Origin: Anisus vortex
Lineage: Eukaryota > Mollusca > Gastropoda > Planorbidae
Length of the DNA stretch: 64,000 nt
Assembly (NCBI GenBank): GCA_949126835.1
Contig: OX421497.1
Location: forward strand, 17,238,823-17,302,822
Direction: 5' to 3'
How positions within the stretch are numbered: position 1 is the first letter of the stretch; each line of letters starts with the position of its first letter. Position numbers and translations under genes: made by a program. Below, piece by piece: positions 57,560-64,000 of this stretch. The notes under the pieces were generated by a model. That model made no database searches. It worked only from the letters and a program-made list of their open reading frames with translations, and was not told the DNA's origin.

Positions 57560-58700
57560 CTCTGGCCAAGGCTTTAGACATTATTGATTGATTGTTTTTG
57601 TAAAAAGACTTTGATTATTCTCTATGAGTTATAATCTCTACTCACCAACAGAAAAATTAATATTTAAAAATTGCTTCAATAAAAAAAAATACGTCATCAA
57701 ACAGTTACAATTGCAAAAACAATTATACTCTATCGAACACATTGTACAACAATTTAGATTCCACTATTTCATATCTGGCAATATAAACAAACCCCTACAA
57801 AAAAATAAAATGTAAAATAAATGTACCAGTATTTGGAGTAAAGCAGAATAATTAAATATTTCCTAATTAAGTATTGGAGTAAAGCAGACCAATTAAATCT
57901 TTACTAATTGAGTAATGGAGTGAAAAAAACTAATTTAGACAACCTAATCAAGAGATAGCCAATATTATATATATATATATATATATCGTATAGAGCTGCA
58001 GATGCTTTGAGAGTTTGTCAAGTGCTACTATAAGGCCATAGAGTACTTGATAATAACGTGATGATAAGATCATAAGTGACTTGCTGACTTTACCAGTTTA
58101 TTTAGTCACAACTAAAGACTACATCTACTCTTTCAGTGAGTCTCAATTTGTGCCAGTCAAGGATCCCTGTAGTAATAAACAAAAATATGGTTTCGATGTT
58201 GTTGTTTTTAAAACGCATGAAGTGAAGTTTTCTTGGGTAATATAATAGAACTATTTAGAGATAAGGAGTGGGAGTTAGTTAATGAAAACGATAGAAGGGA
58301 TTAAGAGAGAGAGATAGAGTGTGTGTGTTTGTGTGTGTGCGTCTGTGTTTGTGTGAGAGAGAATGAGAGAGGGGGGAGAGATGGATTATTGTCTTTATCT
58401 TGGGTGGACATTAGGTGAATTAGGCTATGTTAGTCTAAATTACTTTATAGAAACATTTTATGCACATTGTTAAGAGTGTGAGTTATTTTAAAAACTAATT
58501 GCATCAGATGGTAAAGAGTCAAGATTCGCATGAATCCAAGGAAAATGGGGAGTAAAGATCTATAAAATATATTTAATTAATTAATTGAAACTGGATTTGA
58601 TTGCCTGCAATAAAGTCCTGACTAAAGTCATGATGACCCAACTGAGAAGACCAAAATAATGTCTCGGGGTTTGCGGACATCGTGTCTTGTCAGTAAAGTT
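57560..58700. other. Unassigned DNA with microsatellites
   Basis: TA run at 57964-57986 and GT/GA tract at about 58305-58380; no gene recognised. Confidence 0.5.
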
Positions 58701-58711
58701 TTAAGTTAAAT

Positions 58712-58981
58712 CAGTCGATGGTATTGAAGTGACCAGTCGATGATATTGACGTGACCAGTCGATGATATTGAAGTGACCAGTCGATGATATTGAAGTGACC
58801 AGTCGATGCTATTGAAGTGACCAGTCGATGATATTGAAGTGACCAGTCGATGATATTGAAGTGACCAGTTGATGATATTGAAGTGACCAGTCGATGATAT
58901 TGAAGTGATCAGTCGATGATATTAAAGTGACCACTCGATGATATTGAAGTGACCAGTCGATGCTATTAAAGTGACCAGTCA
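58712..58981. repeat. 22-bp tandem repeat
   Basis: About 12 copies of CAGTCGATGATATTGAAGTG followed by AC. Confidence 0.93.
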
Positions 58982-59065
58982 ACTAAATTATTCTTTACGT
59001 TTGTTGCTGTAGCCTAGATTATTTTGTTACTTATACAACTTGAGATAAAATTCAACTTGTTGTTT

Positions 59066-60430
59066 GAACTATTCGTCTTCTTGGTAAGTGACAGAACTAT
59101 TCGTCTTCTTGGTAAGTGACAGAACTATTCGTCTTCTTGGTAAGTGACAGAACTATTCGTCTTCTTCGTAAGTGATAGAACTATTCGTCTTCTTGGTAAG
59201 TGACAGAACTTTTCGTCTTCTTGGTAAGTGACAGAACTTTTCGTCTTCTTGGTAAGTGACAGAACTTTTCGTCTTCTTGGTAAGTGACAGAACTATTCGT
59301 CTTCTTGGTGAGTGATAGCATCTTAAGTACATGAACTGAAGGCAGTGAACTATTCGTCTTCTTGGTAAGTGATAGAATCTTGAGTACGTGGACTGAAGGA
59401 AGTGAACTATTCGTCTTCTTGGTGAGTGATAGAACTATTCGTCTTCATGGTGAGTAATAGAGACTTGAGTACGTGAACTGAAGGATGTGAACTATTCGTC
59501 TTCTTGGTGAGTGATAGAACTATTCGTCTTCTTCGTGAGTGATTGAGACTGAGTACGTGGACTGAAGGCAGTGAACTATTCGTCTTCTTGGTGAGTGATA
59601 GAGACTTGAGTACGTGAACTGAAGGCAGTGAACTATTCGTCTTCTTGGTGAGTGATAGAGACTTGAGTACGTGAACTGAAGGCAGTGAACTATTCGTCTT
59701 CTTGGTGAGTGATAGAGACCAGAGTACGTGAACTGAAGGCAGTGAACTATTCGTCTTCTTGGTGAGTGATATAACTATTCGTCTTCTTGGTGAGTGATAG
59801 AGACTTGAGTACGTGGACTGAACGCAGAGAACTATTCGTCTTCTTGGTGAGTGATAGAACTATTCGTCTTCTTGGTGAGTGATAGAACTATTCGTCTTCT
59901 TAGTGAGTGATAGAACTATTCATCTTCTTGGTGAGTGATAGAGACTTGAGTACGTGGACTGAAGGCAGTGAACTATTCGTCTTCTTGGTAACTGATTGAG
60001 ACGTGAGTACGTGGACTGAAGGCAGTGAACTATTCGTCTTCTTGGTACGTGATTGAGACTTGAGTACGTGAACTGAAGGCAGTGAACTATTCGTCTTCTT
60101 GGTAAGTGATAGAGACTTGAGTACGTGGACTGAAGGCAGTGAACTATTCGTCTTCTTGGTGAGTGATAGAACTATTAGTCTTCTTGGTGAGTGATAGAAA
60201 CTTGAGTACGTGAACTGAATGCAGTGAACCATTCGTCTTCTTCGTGAGTGATAGAGACTTGAGTACGTGGACTGAAGGCAGTGAACTATTCGTCTTTTTT
60301 TTTGGTGAGTGATAGAACTATTAGTCTTCTTGTTGAGTGATAGAAATTTGAGTACGTGAACTGAAGGCAGTGAACTATTCGTCTTTTTGGTGAGTTATAG
60401 AGACTTGAGTACGTGAACTGGAGGCAGGGA
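59066..60430. repeat. 28/57-bp compound minisatellite with GTAAGT/GTGAGT core
   Basis: The left part is a 28-bp unit, ACTATTCGTCTTCTTGGTAA then GTGACAGA. To the right this alternates with a 57-bp unit in which 29 more bases (GACTTGAGTACGTGAACTGA then AGGCAGTGA) are added. Every unit carries CTTGGT(A/G)AGTG, a splice-donor-like string on the plus strand. Confidence 0.93.
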
Positions 60431-61915
60431 AGCTTATACAAATCAAGTTAATACATATAGAAAAGAGAAAGATCTTATATAAAACCAACGTCTAAAAAAT
60501 GTAAGATGTATTAACCCCAACGAATCATACTATTATGATCACATTTATATTTTATACTGAAATATCCCAGCCTGACTATCTAAATAATAGCAACACGTTA
60601 AATACATGCCATACATGCCATTCTATAAATAAATCTGCAGCAACAATTTTTTAAATAACATTTTGCATACCATTATAGATTTTCGTAACGAATACAATTA
60701 ACAAAATTGTTTTAAAACATAGCTTTCTGGAGATCAAAACATTGATCAAGCTCTTTGTTCCAAATGGACCCTAAAAGAAAGATTACTATTAAAACAATAT
60801 GTGAATTGTGTGAGATGTTTTCTTTAATGTGCCCGTTATCTTATTGCAATTTTAAATAAAAACCTAAGACTCGGTGTACAATAACAAAGTGGAACAGCAA
60901 AGTTTCAGATAGTCAACTCTGATCACGGGGTCAAGTTAGACACTTGATATATTTACCGTTAATCAAAGTACTAGCAAATAATATCATTTTTTTATCAGCT
61001 GACTTCTAATAGACCATTGAGAGCTAATCGAATGCCATTGAGAAGATGCAGTCTTGAAATGAAGGATGAGGTTAAGACTTAGCTGAGACTTTATATTCAA
61101 ATCATCTTATGATTTGTCTCTTCTCATATCTAATTGGCTGGCAATCATTCAATGCCAGTTGATAGATAAGCTTCTGTGGAAAAGCTTATAAACAAGATGA
61201 CAAGTAAAATATATAAATCGAGTCCAAAGTTCTACCGATATTTGAAAATGGTTAAGCTCATCGCAAAATTGTAGTGGAAAAAAAAATTAAAACCAACACA
61301 TCAGCTTTTAATGAATCACTTTAAGATGCTTGATGACTCTTTTTCTATTTTTAGCCATAGGGAAAATAGCTAAAAATTTAATGTTTTTGTACAGCAATTA
61401 CCTTTTGTTTTTCCCCTTAATGGTAATCATACATGGCCAGGTACGGGACAAGTTTTGGCCCCAGATGGAGCCACTATGTAGATGGAAGAGATAACAGGAA
61501 ACCCTTTATGTTTGAGCCCTTGCTTGCAAGTCTTAGAATGAGACCAATCGGTGATACCCACATTACATTGATCACAGAAAATCTAACCGCACTACGCACA
61601 TCTACATGGTTAATATTCATGGCTCTTAGAGATGAGTATACCCAGCCAGCTTCAGTATGAGTTCTAGCCTGGTAGTTCACATATCGCAATCATGTTTCAA
61701 GCTTTGTCGCGCCTGAATTTTCGTTTACATTAGTCTAGTTTTTTTCTCGCGTTATGCTGAGCTATTGTTTTACACACCTATCACAAATTATGGGTTATGA
61801 AGTTGTGAAAATTAATTAGATTTGCATTGTGCGGGACACACCTTCTTGTCTTCCTGATTTGATCATGAAAGCTGACCTATGGGGGTCAAATAGGAAGCAA
61901 TAATCTTCTTTACAT
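60431..61915. other. Unassigned DNA with one short open frame
   Basis: No gene confidently recognised. A 75-codon frame at 61433-61660 (plus) begins MARYGTSFGPRWSHYVDG, has more balanced composition than its surroundings and overlaps a 71-codon antisense frame. I cannot assign it to a family; it could be an exon or transposon scrap. Confidence 0.35.
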
Positions 61916-61921
61916 CATTAG

Positions 61922-62502
61922 ATAGACACATTTGCATTCTCAGGTAGACACAGTTACGCCCTCAAGTAGACACAGTTACGTCCTCAGGTAGACACAGTTA
62001 CGTCCTCAGGTAGACACAGTTACGTGCTCAGGTAGACACATTTGCGTTCTAAGGTAGACACAGTTACGTACTCAGGTAGACACATTTGAGTTTTAAGGTA
62101 CACACAGTTACGTCCTCAGGTAGACACAGTTACGTGATCAGGTAGACACATTTGCGTTCTAAGGTAGACACTAGTTACGTCCTCGGGTAGACACAGTTAC
62201 GTCCTCAGGTAGACACATTTGCCTTCTAAGGTAGACACAGTTACTTACTCAGGTAGACACATTTGAGTTTTAAGGCACACACAGTTACGCCCTCATGTAG
62301 ACACAGTTACGTCCTCAGGTAGACACATTTGTGTTCTAAGGTAGACACAGTTACTTACTCAGGTAGACACATTTGAGTTTTAAGGTACACACGGTTACGT
62401 CCTCAGGTAGACACAGTTACGTAATCAGGTAGACTCAGTTAAGTACTCAGTTAGACACATTTGCGTTCTAGGGTAGACACAGTTACGTCCTCAGGTAGAC
62501 AT
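61922..62502. repeat. 22-bp tandem repeat
   Basis: About 26 copies of AGGTAGACACAGTTACGTCC followed by TC, interleaved with an AGGTAGACACATTTGCGTTC variant in a loose alternating pattern. Confidence 0.93.
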
Positions 62503-62867
62503 AAAAATTGTTTGACCAGTACACAGATATCAGCACAGTTCGTCAATGTTTATATTTTAACCATTAAAGACAATTTTCTGGCACATACTATGGAGGCACC
62601 ATGCTGGGGATAGGATTTGTTTCGGAACATCACTTCCGTTGTATTCCATGAGGCAGCTAAGCATTATTACATGGATTAGTGCTAATGGCCGATATCATAC
62701 GGTTGATTAGTGGATATTCTCGCCTAAACTTTCATGGTGTCAAGTTTGAGTTCAAAACACTTTCTGTCTCTCTGAGCAATGGACTTGTATATGTTTTTTA
62801 ATGTTTAGGGTTTAGTAAATGTGACCTGGTTAAATACATATAATAATCCTGTTTCTCGGGGGGAATA

Positions 62868-63131
62868 CATTTTCACTACAATATAGTTGAAATTTTATTC
62901 ATTGTATTTTCACTACAATATAGTTGAAAATTTATTCATTGTATTTTCACTACAATGTAGTTGAAGTTTTATTCATTGTTTTTGGCTACAATATAGTTGA
63001 AGTTTTATTCATTGTTTTTGGCTACAATATAGTTGAAGTTTTATTCATTGTATTTTGGCTGCAATATAGTTGAAGTTTTATTCATTGTTTTTGGCTGCAA
63101 TATAGTTGAAGTTTTATTCATTGTTTTTGGC
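62868..63131. repeat. 36-37-bp tandem repeat
   Basis: About seven copies of TACAATATAGTTGAAGTTTT followed by ATTCATTGTTTTTGGC. Confidence 0.92.
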
Positions 63132-63181
63132 TTATTTAAATGTAAGGGTCATGAACAGATATTCCAAGCTCCTAAAAAAAA

Positions 63182-63182
<1 letters not shown>

Positions 63183-63227
<45 letters not shown>
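63183..63227. repeat. 45-base A homopolymer
   Basis: Uninterrupted A run preceded by AAAAAAAAC-type sequence. It could be a retrotransposed tail, but no element body or target duplication is evident. Confidence 0.9.
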
Positions 63228-63230
<3 letters not shown>

Positions 63231-64000
63231 GTGGAGTAACTAAATTTGACATGACCTCACCCTCAAGAAAATGTGAAGATCAAGTAATCTTTGCTAAGTT
63301 ATCTCAAGGCCAACAGTTACTTGGCCAAATACGCCTCTGACTCCAGTTGTAGTGCGCCCCCCCCTCCCAACACATGTCCACCGCGCCACTTCTGATGTGC
63401 TATGCATCCAAAACTGTTAAGAAATAATAATAAAAAAATTGACTTTCATTTAGTTATACTATCCGAATAAAAGACATTTCTATATATAAAAAAAGTAGAA
63501 AAAACCTATAGAAAACTTATAAAGCCAAAAGGTCACTTCAGAAAGATCTGGAAATAATGTGCTCCACACCCATACAGCTTTTCATCTTTAATGTGCTCTT
63601 TTCTATAAAGGGAGGGGGAAGGGGGAGGAGACCTCATTCTGGACAGTACGCCCCTGACTCTTAGGGAAGAAGGGGGAGAGAAAACTAATTGAAACAATCT
63701 TTCCACTGCTATCACAAACTTCTTAATCCGATAGTCGCCCTTTGTCACCTGCAGGGGAGGTTAACTTGGCCAGATGCAGAAGAGTGCTGCCCCCTTTATT
63801 TTAGTTTTTTTCATCTTTTCATCTCTATTTTAAAAGGACCGGGGGTTCAAAAATGGGGGTTTATATGATAGGGGGGGGGGTGAGGGGTGGGGAAGAAAGG
63901 GTATCTTCGTCGTCGAGTCATGTCCTTTCTATTCTTTTTTTTTAATACCTGGAAGTACCCTTGGTAGTACCCCTTCATTATGTTTTGTTAAGTTTTTTCC
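63228..64000. other. Unassigned DNA with hAT-like end motifs
   Basis: TACGCCTCTGACTC (about 63330) and TACGCCCCTGACTC (about 63646) are near-identical, same-orientation motifs resembling degenerate hAT termini. G- and C-rich homopolymers are frequent. No gene seen. Confidence 0.35.

Noticed and set aside
61433..61660. 75-codon open frame as a gene
   Set aside because: No family recognised, an antisense frame of similar length overlaps it, and no splice or expression evidence; kept only as a note.
63183..63227. Poly(A) tail of a processed pseudogene
   Set aside because: The preceding DNA is a 36-bp minisatellite, with no gene body or flanking duplication.

Overview
This is eukaryotic DNA: an AT-rich, repeat-dominated animal genome segment, most likely from a mollusc and probably a gastropod. 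The basis is a split ankyrin-repeat gene with GT-AG introns, abundant hAT transposons, LINE and SINE fragments, very long minisatellites and the recurrent 'taggcctac' flavour of gastropod genomes. The species assignment is inference.

The one host gene I can support is on the minus strand, from about 37389 down to 14505. I assembled it by eye from seven exons (37389-37370, 37221-37148, 35837-35706, 33746-33562, 32547-32340, 30412-30235, 14658-14505). All six junctions have GT-AG borders and matching codon phase, and the sum is 951 bases, an open frame of 316 residues made almost entirely of ankyrin repeats. Its introns are loaded with tandem repeats: the 1-kb intron at 32548-33561 is almost wholly a 34-bp minisatellite whose unit contains the exon end plus its splice donor, and the 15.6-kb last intron holds a 13.95-kb satellite of 43/45-bp units.

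Layout. 1-4884: 16/32-bp minisatellite. 4885-13890: transposon island with a SINE, a 2.2-kb hAT element, further hAT copies and miniature hATs, several with clear 8-bp target duplications. 13892-14478: the first minisatellite family again, ending about 30 bp from the last exon. 14505-37389: ankyrin gene, with a 0.95-kb hAT, the 14-kb satellite, two 34-bp arrays, small hATs and a SINE in its introns. 37390-45280: upstream DNA with a 52-bp array, a SPIN-like hAT fragment, a second large non-autonomous hAT, an unclassified inverted-repeat element and a LINE fragment. 45280-51900: mostly unassigned DNA with small arrays. 51927-57530: 5.6-kb CT-rich array carrying a 2,145-bp tandem duplication. 57560-64000: unassigned DNA with four more minisatellites and a 45-base A run.

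The long open frames inside the arrays are periodic artefacts, not genes. Apart from the ankyrin gene, the coding traces I recognise are decayed transposase or reverse-transcriptase fragments.
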